Positions 22,984 through 36,247 are shown, numbered from the stretch's first letter. The stretch is DNA of 64,000 bases from Multifurca ochricompacta (GCA_022496185.1 WTXG01000040.1:124001-188000); one strand, 5' to 3'. Numbers and translations: made by a program. The notes: generated by a model not told the origin, from the sequence alone.

Positions 22984-23941
22984 TCCCTCCCTATCCCTCA
23001 CTGCCACGCCGCGGCAGCTAGAACCTCTGACGCAAGACGTCATGGAGGATCCGCTCCGCGCGTTGGTCCGTATATGCGCCTTCCTCGCTTCTAATACCGC
23101 GCGTGCGTTGGGTCGAGACGAGCTTGCGGTGACTCCACCTTTGGCGGGTGTGGAACCGTATTTGGATGCTGTTAGTGTAGATCTCGTGCACATTGACAAA
23201 ATGGTTGCGAAGAAACGGGTAGAGGAGGACGAGGAAGAAGAGGAAGAGGAAGAGGAAGAGGAAGAGGAAGAGGAAGAGGAAGAGGAAGAGGAAGAGGAAG
23301 AGGAAGAGGAAGAGGAAGAAGAGGAAGAAGAGGAGGAGGAGGAGGGGAATGAGGCCGCTGTAGCGGACAGCAGCCGGGCTTGGAAGGATACGGTTGGTGA
23401 TCTGGATGGAGTTGCAGGTGGTGCAGACGCAGATAAGCGTGAAGGGCTGGTTCCCGTTCACCCTCATCCAATGCACGCGCGCGGTCCTCCCCCACCTCCC
23501 CCGTCCCGATCCCCAATTCCACTCTAACTCCATCTCCACCTCCACCCACCTCCACCTCCCGCACCCACCAGCAACGTCACTGCCGTCAAGAACTCATCCC
23601 CCCTACTCTCCAAGGACCCCAGTATCACCGCCAATTCTAACGCCAGCACCGGCATCAGCACCAGTATTAACACCATCACTGGCAACCCGCGCAAGCGCAA
23701 GGACGCCGCTCTGCGAGCTACCCATCCTGGCGCAGACTCAGGAATCGCAGACGCGGATCCAGACGCAGACGATGCCGCGATCCGTGCGGCTGCTTTGCTC
23801 AGTCTATTCGCTGACTTGGGCGCCGAGCTCGAGGGTACGGTGCACGATCGCAGTGCAGCGCTATGGGCGGCACTCTCACGCCGACGAGCGCCGCTCGACG
23901 TGCCTGTGCTCGTGCCGCCATTGTCGCGTACGCGTGCCTAG
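22976..23941 (+). pseudogene. Acidic/Pro-rich protein gene, copy 2, interrupted
   Basis: The MHIP start is kept, but the acidic tract has grown to roughly 45 acidic residues by expansion of a GAGGAA/GAAGAG repeat. The hexanucleotide Ser-Pro repeat has collapsed, and shifted repeat units create TAA at 23525-23527, giving a 183 aa product. Beyond it the original frame is restored and runs open to the normal stop at 23941. A C-terminally truncated acidic protein may still be made. A CTAAC branch-like site created at the lesion, with a CACCAG downstream, leaves splicing around it possible but unproven. Confidence 0.6.
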
Positions 23942-24383
23942 GCAGCGTTGATCGCTGCGTGTGCGGGGCGTGCACGTTGTATAGGCCTCGCGCGAGGTGG
24001 CGCATCAGCTACGTGACGTGTTCGGTTTCGCGATGTATGGGAGATTGTTTGGGCCTGTTGCTGCGGAGCAGAGGAAGTGATAGCGAGCCTGCGAGCAAGC
24101 GAAGTGGGAGGAGGAAGTGCATCGCACAGGGTGTGTGTGTGTGGTTTGTTCCGGTTTTTCGGTTTGGTTTATGGCTTAGTTGGTTTGCTTGGCGCTCAGC
24201 GGAGGGGAAGAGGGGGGGGAGGTAACTTATTACACTGCAATTCATTTTACTTTATGATATGACGCGACACACTTACAGTACATATTCTCGTAGTATACTC
24301 GTTGTTAATGACTAACGTTTGGTACTCATGTAAGATCGTCGTTGGCCAAACCGTCAGGTAACCGAGTGTGGCAAGTCACCTTA
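23942..24383. other. Intergenic, no gene recognised
   Basis: This is short spacer sequence homologous to the region after 11737, ending at the MITE. The longer type of spacer present in modules 1, 3 and 5 is missing here. Confidence 0.4.
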
Positions 24384-25180
24384 CTCTCCCCCACCGCTGA
24401 CATCCCTAAAGTGGTAATATTATTACTCGACTGTGATTTGTAATAATATTTATTTTAAAAATGAAGTTATCAACAAAATATCATTACAAATCAGTTGGAA
24501 TAACATCAGATAAGGATTAGATAGGAGCTTTGGTGTTCTTGCATGTTCTCACTACTCTATGTCTAGCTATTGACTTTCATTGTGTATCATGTTTTCTCAT
24601 CAGAATGTGTGAGTATGGAGTGTTATTGTCCATTGCATGGACAGGAGAAGGGAGGATGTTAAGCATTTTCACTATTAGATTCTTTTTTTTAAAATCAATT
24701 TTATTCGCACTTCAGGGCTTTGCCCAAATCACGCAGCTACTACCAGTACATAGTAACTGCTGTTGTGAACATGAGAGAAGGGTGGGAACCACCATGTGCA
24801 AAACCTCTTGGTAGAGGGAAACGAGAGAGATGGTGTGTAATACAGGAGTGGAGAAGGGAAGAGAGCCTGTGTGTTGGAGAAGAAAGGTGAACTTACCCAT
24901 ACTACCCAATGTCACCAACTCAGACTTAATCCAGATCGTAAGGTCGTCTCACCAGAGGAGGCCTTATGAAGGCCCGCGTGTCCTGGATGAAGGTGAGGGG
25001 GGTGAGATCGTCGCGTGAGCAGAACTGGCAGGTTGAAAACGTTGTTACATGTCACATGACTTTAATTTGTAATGCTTTTTTGTTGATCAACAATACCTTT
25101 CCTTATTAAAATAAATATTATTACAAATCACAGTTGCATAATAAGATTGCCACTTTAGGGATGTCAGCGGTGGGGGAGAG
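24384..25180. mobile_element. MITE of the CTCTCCCCCACC family, ~797 bp (before receptor 3)
   Basis: The same inverted termini as 13389-14074 are flanked by TA at 24382-24383 and 25181-25182. Internally, on the minus strand from about 25015 down to 24680, is a LINE-type ORF end (TFIQDTRAFIRPP), its 3' UTR, and an A-tail, seen as a T-run on the plus strand. The matching copy is 51018-51810. Confidence 0.75.
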
Positions 25181-25308
25181 TAGTTTTCTATATGCAGCAC
25201 TAACTACAATAGATTTATCTCTCTCTTGATCCTCATGCCTTGATCATCTAGCATTAGGGCTGAGGAAATATCAGTCATGGCCCGTTCTGGTGCCTTATCT
25301 GCAATGTT

Positions 25309-25947
25309 GTACGGAGCCTATCCGCAGTGAGTGCGAGGCAAAGCATTCCTGAGAGGAGAGAGGTAGGAAGGTGAAGAGAGCGACAAAAGAACCCAGAGAT
25401 AACTAAGACAATTATCATGCTTGTACTTGCAAACACACTGCTCACTGGTTCCGTTTGACCTTGCTCATCACGTTGTCGAGAAGTTCTTTAGGACACAAAA
25501 AGAAGATAAAGAGGGAGAGAAATCCCAGTTGACTTCTGCTTCTCGTGGCTCACTGGCTTGCCTACTACAAGTATTGTAGATACCTTTATATACCTGTTGA
25601 GAGTCCAGTTATGAAACAGAAGAGCAGTATAGTAAAAGAAGGCCATAAGCAGTGAATTTGGTATGAAGGATAGACACAAGCAAGGTAAGAACCAGGTACT
25701 GAAGACGGCAACATGCAGGCGACGGTTAGGTGATGAAACAGATCATAAAGAGTGGACGGAGAGGTGATCAAAAAACGAGAAATTAATGGTAGGGAATGGA
25801 CAGGCAAGCGGCCCGGAATGCAAATGTACTAATACTGATAAAAGATATACGAAACTAGATTATAAGTGCTCTAATTCAGGGATTGTAATGAAAGAGAGGA
25901 TAGCTGAAAGCTGCAGGTTTCATGCTCAACGCCCGAGACATCCTTAC
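25309..25947. mobile_element. 639 bp MITE inserted upstream of receptor 3
   Basis: The ends are imperfect inverted repeats (GTACGGA / reverse of TCCTTAC). It is flanked by AATGTT (25303-25308) and AACATT (25948-25953). Receptors 2 and 4 keep the empty site AACGTT at 14684-14689 and 41320-41325, so this is a 6 bp target duplication in which each side has lost its CpG by a different transition. The element supplies the distal upstream region of this receptor. Confidence 0.8.
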
Positions 25948-26120
25948 AACATTCAGTTCACTGGTCCTCCAAGATGCAGTATCTATGTTACCTCTTGTCA
26001 CCTCTACATCTCAGCGTCTATCTTCGCTCTTAGGCGGCTATCTATACATAAACCATCGATAACCATCCACCGCCTTTCCCAGCAATCCTCTTACTCTTCC
26101 CCATAACCCAGTCTAGCTTC

Positions 26121-29100
26121 ATGTCTTCAGCTTCTGTTCCTCGTACAAACATTCGCACAGCCGCCTCCTCTTCTCATTTCAAGCTCATCTTAGATGCCGC
26201 TCTGGATCAGTATCTTACAAACACAGGCATAAATCTGTCCGAACACCAGCTTCTCAATAAGCTGAAAGGATGTGACACCGCGGACGCCGTGATTGACTTA
26301 CTTCAAGGGGAACGTTTCTGTTTAACATGTTCCGGAACGGCAATTATAAGACGAAGCTTCTAAGGGGACTTAAACCAACCGTGAATATACTTCTCGCCCT
26401 CTCAAACTGCGCACCACTTGTAAATGGTATTGGTTCGGTGAGTCCTAATTGGTGTGGCCCATTCGCTATGACTGGCTTATAACATGTTTTTTTTCAGGTG
26501 TTTCCACCCGCACAGGCCATATTTTCTGCCATTGATGTCCTTCTTTCTGTCCGTATCCCCCTCCTTCGCTTCCAATCCATTATCTCACCTTCATTCCAAG
26601 GCGTCAAAGAAGATCAGTGATAATTACGATTCTCTACTCAATCTCTTTGAATCCATGCAAAGCTTTCTCATCCGCCTCAAAATTTACACTTCCCATGAGA
26701 CCTCCTTTACCGAGTCCATGGTTGAGGTCCTCGTCAAGACGATGGCGGAATTGCTCACCATCCTCGCTCTGGCGACGAAGCAGATTCAACAAGGACGACT
26801 CAGTGAGTGAAATACCGTGTTCATGTTCCCGCGATTTAACATTTGGCAGGGGCGTACGGACGGATGCTGATAGGGGATAATGAGGTCCAGGACGCCCTTC
26901 AGAGGTTGGACAAATTGACCCAGGAAGAGTCTCTCACTGTAGCGGCGCACACATTTGGTAATGTGAACAAGATGATGTGTTCGTCATTCCTTTCGTAGCA
27001 ACATTAAAGACAAGGCAGCTAAGACATTCTTTGCAGATGATCAGATGGACAAAGACATTCGGACATGGCTGTCACCCCCTGACCCATCGACAAATCACAA
27101 CATTGCGCGGAAACTTTACCATGAGGGAACTGCCAAGTGGTTCATTGAAGGCGAAACATTCAAGGAATGGAAATCGGAGGGATCGCTTCTATGGTTAAAT
27201 GGGAATGGTAGGGTGACTGCGTTATCTGGGTGCTTCTTGTTGCTGACGATCCTTTCTTGAAAGCGGGATCTGGCAAGAGCATCCTTTGGTACGTTTGCCT
27301 AGCATTATAGGGTGTCGCAAGCACTCATTTGAATGGTCAGTTCCACCATTGTTGAGGATGTCCAGCGTCTGCGTAACGCTGGATCTGCCTACTTGGGATA
27401 CTTTTATTGCGACTTTCGAGACAAGTCAAAGCAAAATATCCGTGGTCTACTGTCCTCTCTCTTGATACAGTTATATCCCCAGTCAGATGCCTACCGTACC
27501 GTCGTCTCTGAATTGTACTCGAAACATGAATCTGGCCAGAAGCAGCCCAACGAGAAGGATCTTGCAGAAACTTTGAAGACCATGCTTGCAATCCCTGTTC
27601 AGGACGCAATGTACATCATCATTGATGCCCTGGACGAATGTCCTCTCTCTGGAATGCCGTCTAAACGCGAAGAAGTATTGAAACTTATTAAAGACCTCGT
27701 CGACCTCCGCCTCCCAAATTTAAGGATCTGCGTTACTAGCCGTCCCGAACCAGATATTCAGAAAGCTTTTACAGAGCTGGCGCGACATTGTGTATCGCTT
27801 CATGCAGAAAGCGGGCAAACGCGGGACATCTCCGAATATATCTACTCAACCGTCAACACGGACCCGATGATGAGTGTGTGGGAGGCGGAGAGAAAGGAAC
27901 TCGTGATCAATACGCTCTCGGAAAAGGCAAATGGAATGTAAGCTTCAAATCAAAACGAATATTTATTTCGCGATCGTTATTCATGTCGTGGTGTAGGTTC
28001 AGATGGGTTTTCTGCCAACTGGAGACACTGCGTCGTTGTCAACCAAGGAACTTCTCTTCGGCACTCGAATCACTCCCAAAACACTGGATGAAACATATGA
28101 GGCCACGCTACGAAGGATTGAAGATAATGACTGGAAGTTTGCTCATCGTCTATTCCAATGCCTTGCATTTGCTGTTCGTCCACTCCAAGTCAAGGAGGTT
28201 GCAACGATGCTTGAATTCGATTTCGACGCTGGTAATATGCCAAAGCATGACGTAACTTGGCGAAACACGGACTCTAACGGAGCTGTACTGTCCACATGCT
28301 CCAGCTTGGTTGTCATTATCAATCACGTTGATGGCAAAGGAGAAGAGACTCGTGTTGTACATTTGCGCACTTCTCTGTGCGGGAATTCCTGACGTCAGAC
28401 CGGCTGGCGGGATCGACGGAGAGGCGCTACCATGTTCTCCCCAGAGAATCGCATAGAGTGCTTGGGCAGACATGCCTGAGCACGCTGCTCGGATTCGACA
28501 AGACCACGGACACTATACTATCGAGAACTTCCCGTTGTCTCAATATGCGGCAGAACACTGGGTCGATCACGCACGATTCGAGGATGTCTCCTTGAATTTA
28601 CGAGATGGAATGGAAAGCTTGTTTGACCCAGACAAGACCCATTTCATAGCTTGGATTGGAATATATGACCCGGAAATGCCCTGGATGGAGGGAAAAAAGA
28701 CACTTCAGTACACCCAATATACTATGCGGCCCTCTGCGGCTTCCCGCAGCTGGTGGAATATCTGGGGATTAAGCAACCTGGAAGTGTAAATTCTCGAGGT
28801 GGCACATATTATACACCATTGAAAGCGGCATGCAGAATTGGCCAAATGGAGATGGTGAAATGGCTGCTAGACCATGGCGCTGACGTCAATGCGGAGGACA
28901 GCAGTTATGGATATGCTCTGCACACAGCGGCATACAATGGACATTTGGAGATCATGAAATGGCTGCTAGACCATGGTGCTGATGTAAATGCAGAGGGCGG
29001 CCATTATGGATATGCTCTGCACGCAGCGGCATACAATGGACATTTGGAGATCGTGAAATGGCTGCTAGACCATGGCGCTGACGTCAATGCGAAGGGCGGC

Positions 29101-29981
29101 CATTTTGGATATGCTCCGCAGGCAGCGGCATCCAATGGACATTTGGAGATCGTGAAATGGCTGCTAGACCATGGCGCTGACGTCAATGCAGAGGGCGGCA
29201 TAATGGATATGCTCTGCAGGCAGCGGCATACAATGGACATTTGGGGATCGTGAAATGGCTGCTAGACCATGGTGCTGACGTCAATGCGAAGGGCGGCGGT
29301 TATGGATATGCTCTGCACGCAGCGGCATCTTATGGACATTTGGGGATCGTGAAATGGCTGCAAGACCATGGCGCTGACGTCAATGCAGAGGGCGGCTATA
29401 ATGGATATGCTCTGCAGGCAGCGGCATCCAATGGACATTTGGAGATGGTGAAATGGCTGCTAGACCATGGTGCTGACGTCAATGCGGAGGGCGGCTATAA
29501 TGGATATGCTCTGCATGCAGCGGCAGACAATGGACATTTGGAGATGGTGAAATGGCTGCTAGACCATGGCGCTGACGTCAATGCAGAGGGCGGCTATAAT
29601 GGATATGCTCTGCAGGCAGCATCTTATGGACATTTGGGGATCGTGAAATGGTTGCTAGACCACGGTGCTGATGTCAATGCGGAGGGCGGCCATTTTGGAT
29701 ATGCTCTGCAGGCAGCGGCATCTTATGGACATTTGGAGATGGTGAAATGGCTGCTAGACCATGGCGCTGACGTCAATGCGAAGGGCGGCTATTATGGATA
29801 TGCTCTGCATGCAACGGCAGATAATGGACATTTGGAGATGGTGAAATGGCTGCTAGACCATGGCGCTGACGTCAATGCAGAGGGCGGCCATTTTGGATAT
29901 GCTCTGCAGGCAGCGGCAGACAATGGACATGCGGGGATCGAGAAATTGTTGATCGAGCACGGTGCCAGGACCAACATGTAG
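26121..29981 (+). pseudogene. Goodbye-NACHT-ankyrin STAND receptor, copy 3, frameshifted
   Basis: The exon positions match the intact copies: 26121-26437, 26498-26548, 26601-26802, 26850-26957, 27037-27207, 27264-27288, 27341-27937 and 27997-29981. Five single-base losses break the frame: in exon 1 near 26306-26310; and in the last exon near 28078-28081, 28360, 28514-28516 and 29199-29201. An in-frame codon is also missing from an ankyrin unit near 29617. P-loop, Walker B and 12 ankyrin units remain readable in pieces. The NACHT segment reads DVQRLRNAGSAYLGY and KHESGQKQPNEKDLAE, unlike copies 1, 2 and 4. All lesions are 1 bp deletions, so either a decaying gene or residual long-read errors could explain them. 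Confidence 0.85.
28798..29978 (+). repeat. Ankyrin-coding tandem array, 12 units (receptor 3)
   Basis: The first three units match receptor 1 almost exactly. The rest are a different series rich in GGYN endings and LEMVKW/LGIVKW helices, resembling receptor 5. One frameshift and one lost codon lie within the array. Confidence 0.93.
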
Positions 29982-31665
29982 AGCTACAAGTGGCATCTTT
30001 TTAAGGTCATTCTAAAATTCAAGGGAACTACTTTGTATGTATGTATCGTCGCAGAATCATTGTTGTAAAGTAAGCTTGGGCACTGGCCGTCCCTTCATTT
30101 CCGGACCAGAGCATATTCTCTTGTTACCAGACAGCTTTGTTTAATAAAAATAGCTGATACCTTTTCTTCTGGCCGGAGAATCTGAAAGACTCTTTTAGCG
30201 TTGGCTCGCATCTTCGGATTATGCGTGCTCCGCCGGGCCATTTTCACATTCTTTCCGGTTCCTATTGTTTGTTCTAGTTTGGATGTCCTTCACTACCTGA
30301 CATCTTTGAGTCAGATGTCAAATTTAAAGTGCGATCTGCAAGTGATCATTCCGAGTTTCCCCCTTTCGCTAGTGTCCGTTCGCGCGCGTATCTGTCTATA
30401 GGTGTGCTGATCCGTGACTGCCGTCTCGTCGTTCATCATGGGTCAAAGGCAAAGAGGTGGGGGGTGCAGGGGGTTGGCTAGAGTGGGGAGTCATCTCTCG
30501 CACAACCACACGTACCACCGGTTTTTATCCGTTTGCGCACCACGATTGAGCTTACTAGAAGGTGTTTCAATATAACACTACACTACACTACCCCCCTTCA
30601 TTTCCGAATTGTCAAATGCCACTAGAGGATGATTATCATCATTCATTATGTTTCCAAACCCGAGAATTAGACTACGCGCTGGGCTTGCTTCCATAAAGTA
30701 TGACCTTTTGTGACATTTATGAAAACATGTTTTCAATATTCCATTACTTATTACTTACCAGTACATGAGAGAGAAGAGCAATGGATGGGTGCGTCTCTCA
30801 AGAAGAAAAGAGAACCGGTACTTGTACCCAAGTGGAGAGATCTTGATCGAAGACCGACCCCGTCATGTCCATACCGATTTTAAGACAAACAGTATATAAT
30901 TTTATTTTTTGAACATCCTGACCATTAAGGGCTTGAATACTCCGGAGTAAATAGGCAATATCCTAACCGAATATGTCCAACAAACTTCCCGACTAAGCGA
31001 CGAGTGTACAAGTGACCAAATCTGCCCCTATTGTGTGCGCGCGGTCCCATCCTCCCCTCGACAGGTCTCTTCTCTGTCTATGGCAACATGTCTAAAGAAT
31101 CCAGGTGATTCTTCGTGTTTTCATCCAATTCCTATATCGTGTCGCAATGGTCAACTCGGATCAATCGCTAACTGTACAGTTCACTTCAGTTTTGACCAAC
31201 ATAACTGAATTCTAGGTAGTTCTGCTTATCTCAGGCTGTGTTCACTACTTACCAAGGCCCTGAAGCGCATAGATTTAAAAAAAAAACCAACTAAACTGAA
31301 TATTCGCTATTAAACTAGGTAGCGCTTATCTAATTCACTGCTGCACTTTCGTCATCGGACGTTTCAAACCTCAAATAAAAAAGAAACACAATTCTTATTT
31401 TATATTTCGCTATTTACAAAGTCGATCATCTCATTAAACTGGACAACGACATCGGCCTCGGCATCGCGACGTCAATCGTCCTATGCATGCATGCATCATA
31501 AGTGGGTATATTATATAGGGTATAAAACCTTTCGCCAGTACGCGAGGAAGTTTATTACAACAAATGAATGTGATGTCCTACGTACTACCCCTCTGTTTAT
31601 CCCTTGACACCCCACACACAACACAAGTCCGAGCTCTGTGCCCCTCTACAAAATACAATTGCCCT
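29982..31665. other. Convergent intergenic region, module 3
   Basis: No gene was seen. It has the same layout as modules 2, 4 and 5: receptor AATAAA near 30140, the short A-tailed retroelement remnant near 31250-31287, and a peptidase polyadenylation signal near the right end. The pentanucleotide microsatellite is reduced here to ACACT repeats near 30575. Confidence 0.45.
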
Positions 31666-34195
31666 TCATCTTCGTGTGATCGGGTACGCGCGGTGCTTGA
31701 AGTTCAAATCCACGTTCACCTCGACCGACACGACAGGTGGCTCCCACGTCGAAAGCCACTCACCGATGTACTTTAACCCTTGAGTCTGCACGTTCAACAC
31801 CGTCGGGTCCGCCAGTCCGTTCTTGGTGATCAGATCCGAACAGTGGAACGCGTCACTCTCGACGATCGGCTGCTCTGGTGTACTCTGGACGTCGATCCCA
31901 TCTGCAGACACGGTCGCGAATCGCCATGGGTCACCTAATAAGTAGTGGTAGTGGTGATGGTGGTGTCATGTCACACACATACACACAAGACAGTCAGCCA
32001 GAGTGAGCGGGGAAGAAGGTGAGGGAGGGGGATTTGGTTGGGAGAGAGGGGAGGTGGGGGGGTGGGGTGGGTGAAGAGACGCACGAAGACCGGTTGCGGT
32101 GAAAAGCCTGTCTGCTTTGAGGTAAAATCCACCATATGCATTGTTTGTCTTTTCAACGTCCGGTACAGGAGGGGAACTGAACGCTGCCGGGAACATCTGT
32201 TGACATTGTCTCTGCACCACCACAAAAGAGTAGAGGGTGAGAGAGTAAAGTACCCAGTCAGCCAAAAGATGTCTTTGTTTTTTCTTGCTTGGGAACAAAG
32301 AGGAGAGACAAACCTCATCGTATATGGGCTGGATCAGACGTGAAACAAGCGTGGGGTAGCCAGACGGTGCAGATTCCTGTAAGAAACCCATTTGGTTGCA
32401 CCTGCAAGGAAGGCGTGGGGGAGGCGTTGATTAGCAGAAAAACATCAAAAGAAAAACCCTGCAAGACGCTTACACGATCCATAGCCACGAGCGATTGGCA
32501 TTGTCTATGCTGGTGTCGGTCCAGAAGGATTGGCTCGTGTTGTACGTGCCCAAACAATCACTGTTAAATCACCAATCCTATCCGTCAGCCAGCCCTGTTC
32601 CTGATAGGCGAGTATTCTGCACTCACTCGATGTTTTGTCCACTGCAAACTAAGTTTTTTTTATGTTTCGAGCGAGCAGAAAAGCAGATAAGAAGTAAGCG
32701 AAAGATCTTCAGGAACCAGAAGGGGAAAAAAAACCCCCGCCACTCACGGCCTGGCAATGTGGAACTGGAGTAATTCGCCCACGCAGACAACGCATGCTCG
32801 AGACCCCAGCCGGACGCAGGTGCAGATTTACCGGCACTACTCACTTCGAGGGCATCGCAAAAGTCGAAGAACACACTACCGCCTGAGGTAGGACTCAGTT
32901 CCTGCCAGTTCCAAAGCGGGTTGCGCACTGTATCCCATATTTAAATTTTATTTTGTTATAAAATGGGAAATTATCGATCAACACCCCATGCAAGCCAATA
33001 GACAAAAAAAAAAGAAGAGGCGTACGTGTGCCAACTACATCGTCCTGGTGGACGACTCCGCCCATGCCAAACGAGGTCTTGAGCTCATTGAATGCTGTCG
33101 TGTTCCCACTCGCGATGACCTGATCCCAATGCGCGATGACGGCCTGAATATCATTAGAGCAGTTCTTGGGCATGGTCAGTCGCTCCGGCTCGAAGTATTG
33201 CCAAAAGTCACTAATAATTGTGCAAACACGTCCGCGTCCAAGTCAAAAAAAGAAAAAAACGCGACACGCTTCAGCAAGCTTTCTGCGAGACTCACACTAT
33301 GCTCTCCACTACCGCAGACGAGGCATAGCCGGCCCAAAACACGTCGGGCTTACTATTCGAATCGTGATAATTGAAAAAGTCAGACATTTCACGGATGATG
33401 ACAATTTTTGCAAAGTGGTGTATGACCTACTTGTTTAGTGTGAACGCCGTCAGAGCACCTGGAAAGAAAGGGGAAAGCCAATTTATCGAGAATCAATGAA
33501 TGTCCACTTGGGCAAAGGAAAGTGACATACCGGAATAACTGCCGCCAATGAGCACCCAAGGAGCATCCGCGGGTGAAATCTTGTCACCACCTGGGAACGG
33601 CAAAACAACATTGTTCGCGAGGTATTCGAGGTCGTCGATGGCTTGTTGGATGGTGTGGTACTTGAAGCTCGCGACGCTCAAGTCCGGGTACGGGTTTGAA
33701 AGACCAAAGAAGCGATGCTCGAGCACAATGGCGGCACCTTTCTCCTGCTGTGCGATTTGGCCATTGATGGTTCGGTTTGTCAGGTATCCCGTGAACCCTG
33801 CGCAATCAAGTTTGTCGTCAGCTCAAATTGCACTGAGGAAAGAAAGGCCAGCGAACGTACCATCCGCATTCGACTCTCCCGGTGTCATGAGAATGATAGG
33901 ACCGCCTGTCATTGGTATATGAGATATTGGGCACTTCATTTTCGGTGCCCCCCAACGCACCAGGTTTGTAAATCTGAAACTCCCATGACGCCCAGTAGGG
34001 CTGATCGAAAGTGCCCAAGCTCGGGTTATTGTGATTGATGAGTTGCTTGAAGGTATAGGAACCCACGCCACGTCGCGGGAGACGGCACGTCACGTTTCTA
34101 TAGCCGCCGGTTACAAGCACCGCGTCTGCGTTCGCGTCCGACGCGTTCACGGGGGCGCACTCCGTCGCAGAGAATCCACCTACGTCTATGCACAT
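31666..34195 (-). CDS. S28-family serine carboxypeptidase-like protein, copy 3, intact
   Basis: Exons are 33961-34195, 33861-33905, 33531-33797, 33431-33458, 33296-33352, 33026-33210, 32748-32927, 32627-32648, 32474-32560, 32314-32401, 32091-32211 and 31666-31934, giving 527 aa. Catalytic Ser, Asp and His motifs are intact. Exon 1 is of the same type as copy 2 (INHNNPSLGTF plus two extra codons), while exons 3-10 follow copies 1 and 5 more closely, so the gene looks like a mosaic. It sits downstream of a frameshifted receptor, showing that the two genes decay independently. Confidence 0.88.
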
Positions 34196-35105
34196 TCCCT
34201 CCCTATCCCTCACTGCCACGCCGCGGCAGCTAGAACCTCTGACGCCAGACGTCATGGAGGATCCGCTCCGCGCGTTGGTCCGTATATGCGCCTTCCTCGC
34301 TTCTAATACCGCGCGTGCGTTGGGTCGAGACGAGCTCGGGGTGACTCCACCTTTGGCAGGTCTGGAACCGTATTTGGACGCTGTTAGTGTAGATCTCGTG
34401 CGCATTGACAAAGTGGTTGCGAAGAAACGGGTAGAGGAGGATGAGGAGGAAGAAGAGGAAGAGGAAGAAGAGGGGGAGGACGAGGAGGGGAATGAGGCCG
34501 CTGTAGCGGACAGCAGCCGGGCTTGGAAGGATACGGTTGGGGATCTGGATGGAGTTGCAGGTGGTGCAGACGCAGATAAGCGTGAAAGGCTGGTTCCCGT
34601 TCACCCTCATCCAACGCACGCGCGCCGTCCTCCCCCACCTCCCCCGTCCCGATCCCCAATTCCATCTCCATCTCCATCTCCATCTCCATCTCCACCTCCA
34701 CCTCCACCTCCACCGCCCGCGCCCGCACCCACCAGCAACATCACAACCGTCAAGAACTCATCCCCCCTACTCTCCAAGGACCCCAGTATCACTGCCAATT
34801 CTAATGCCAGCACCGGCATCGGTACCAGTATTAACACCATCACTGGCAACCCGCGCAGGCGCAAGGACGCCGTTCTACGAGCTACCCATCCTGGCGCAGA
34901 CTCAGGAAACGCAGATGCGGATCCAGACGCAGACGATGCCGCGATCTGTGCGGCTGCTTTGCTCAGTCGATTCGCTGACTTTGGCGCCGAGCTCGAGGGT
35001 ACGGTGCGCGATCGCAGTGCAGCGCTATGGGCGGCACTCTCTCGCCGACGAGCACCGCTCGACGTGCCTGTGCCCGTGCCGCCGTTGCCGCGTACGCGTG
35101 CCTAG
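34188..35105 (+). CDS. Unrecognised acidic and Pro/Ser-rich protein, copy 3 (305 aa)
   Basis: This is an open frame from MHIP to the conserved TAG, with the same segment order as copy 1. The acidic run is slightly longer and the Ser-Pro hexanucleotide repeat shorter than in copy 1, which accounts for the length difference. Length changes are all multiples of three. Substitutions include many silent ones in this frame. Confidence 0.6.
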   Translation: MHIPSLSLTATPRQLEPLTPDVMEDPLRALVRICAFLASNTARALGRDELGVTPPLAGLEPYLDAVSVDLVRIDKVVAKKRVEEDEEEEEEEEEEGEDEEGNEAAVADSSRAWKDTVGDLDGVAGGADADKRERLVPVHPHPTHARRPPPPPPSRSPIPSPSPSPSPSPPPPPPPPPAPAPTSNITTVKNSSPLLSKDPSITANSNASTGIGTSINTITGNPRRRKDAVLRATHPGADSGNADADPDADDAAICAAALLSRFADFGAELEGTVRDRSAALWAALSRRRAPLDVPVPVPPLPRTRA

Positions 35106-35899
35106 GCAGCGTTGATCGCTGCGTGTGCGGGGCGTGCACGTTGTATAGGCCTCGCGCGAGGTGGCGCACCAGTTACGTGACGTGTTTGGTTTCGCGATGT
35201 ATGGGAGAGATTGTTTGGGCCCGTTGCTGCGGAGCAGAGGAAGTGGTAGCGAGCCTGCGAGCAAGCGAAGTGGGAGGAGGAAGTGCATCGCACAGGGTGT
35301 GTGTGTGTGGTTTGTTCCGGTTTTTCGGTTTGTGGTTTATGGCTTAGGAGGTTTGATTGGCGCTCAGCGGAGAGGAAGAGGGGGGGGGAGGTAACTTATT
35401 ACACTGCAATTCATTTTACTTTATGATATGATGCAATACACGTACAGTACATGTTCTCGTAGTATACTCGCCTTTCTAGTTGTTAATGACTAACGTTTGG
35501 TACTCATGTAAGATCATTGTCTTGTCTGAATGAGCGTCAGGGAGCCGAGTGTGGCACGCACGCATCGCACGGGTTGTACCACGCCACCAGAGTGTCCGGG
35601 ATATTCGGAACGTGAATTGTACTCGCGATCACCTAATGTGATGCGTGATCCCTCCCCTTCATTAATTGCAAGGTACTGGACCAGTTGCGTATGCGTCAGA
35701 TCATATGTTTACACACCCCATCAGGGTGTACGCATAACACGAGGCTAGTACTTGCGATCGCAGTGCCACCCCACCTGTGGCAGTGTCAAGGGGGTTCAAA
35801 CCGGTCGTGTTCGCGCTCGAGTCAAGAAAGGGGCGAACCCAAGAATGCAAACACTGAGTTTCAGCTTGTGCTCGAGGAGTCAGCGCGGCACGATTAGAA
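35106..35899. other. Intergenic, no gene recognised
   Basis: This is the counterpart of 11738-12554 in module 1 and no gene was seen. It ends with TAGAA (35895-35899), the left target duplication of the solo LTR. Confidence 0.4.
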
Positions 35900-36247
35900 T
35901 GTTGAACCAGAGTACCGGTACAGAGCTACCGGAGATCGGTCCGACATAAGATTGTGATCATGCGTTTCAGAGATAACGCAGCCGATCACAATCACTTAGA
36001 TACTTAATGATCCTAATACATCCGAAAGCGGTCATGTGACTATAATCACATTATAAACGCGTTGTACTTACGATTAGATTAATAGCCGATTAGTACATGC
36101 AGATGTATATAAAAGCCTATGTAAATATGCTACAAGAATTAAGTTGCTATCGCATTATTGAAAGCATCTAAGCCTCTACATATACAAGGTGAGATAGAGT
36201 AGTAAAGTAGCATCTAAAGTACAGTCTGCGCCATGCCTGATTCTTCA
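35900..36247. mobile_element. Solo LTR, 348 bp, with 5 bp target duplication
   Basis: The element begins TGTTGAACC and ends TTCTTCA. It is flanked on both sides by TAGAA (35895-35899 and 36248-36252). Modules 1 and 5 have the uninterrupted site. A TATA box (TATATAAAAG) lies at about 36106-36115, as expected at the U3/R border. No internal retrotransposon genes are present, so it is the product of recombination between two LTRs. Confidence 0.88.
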
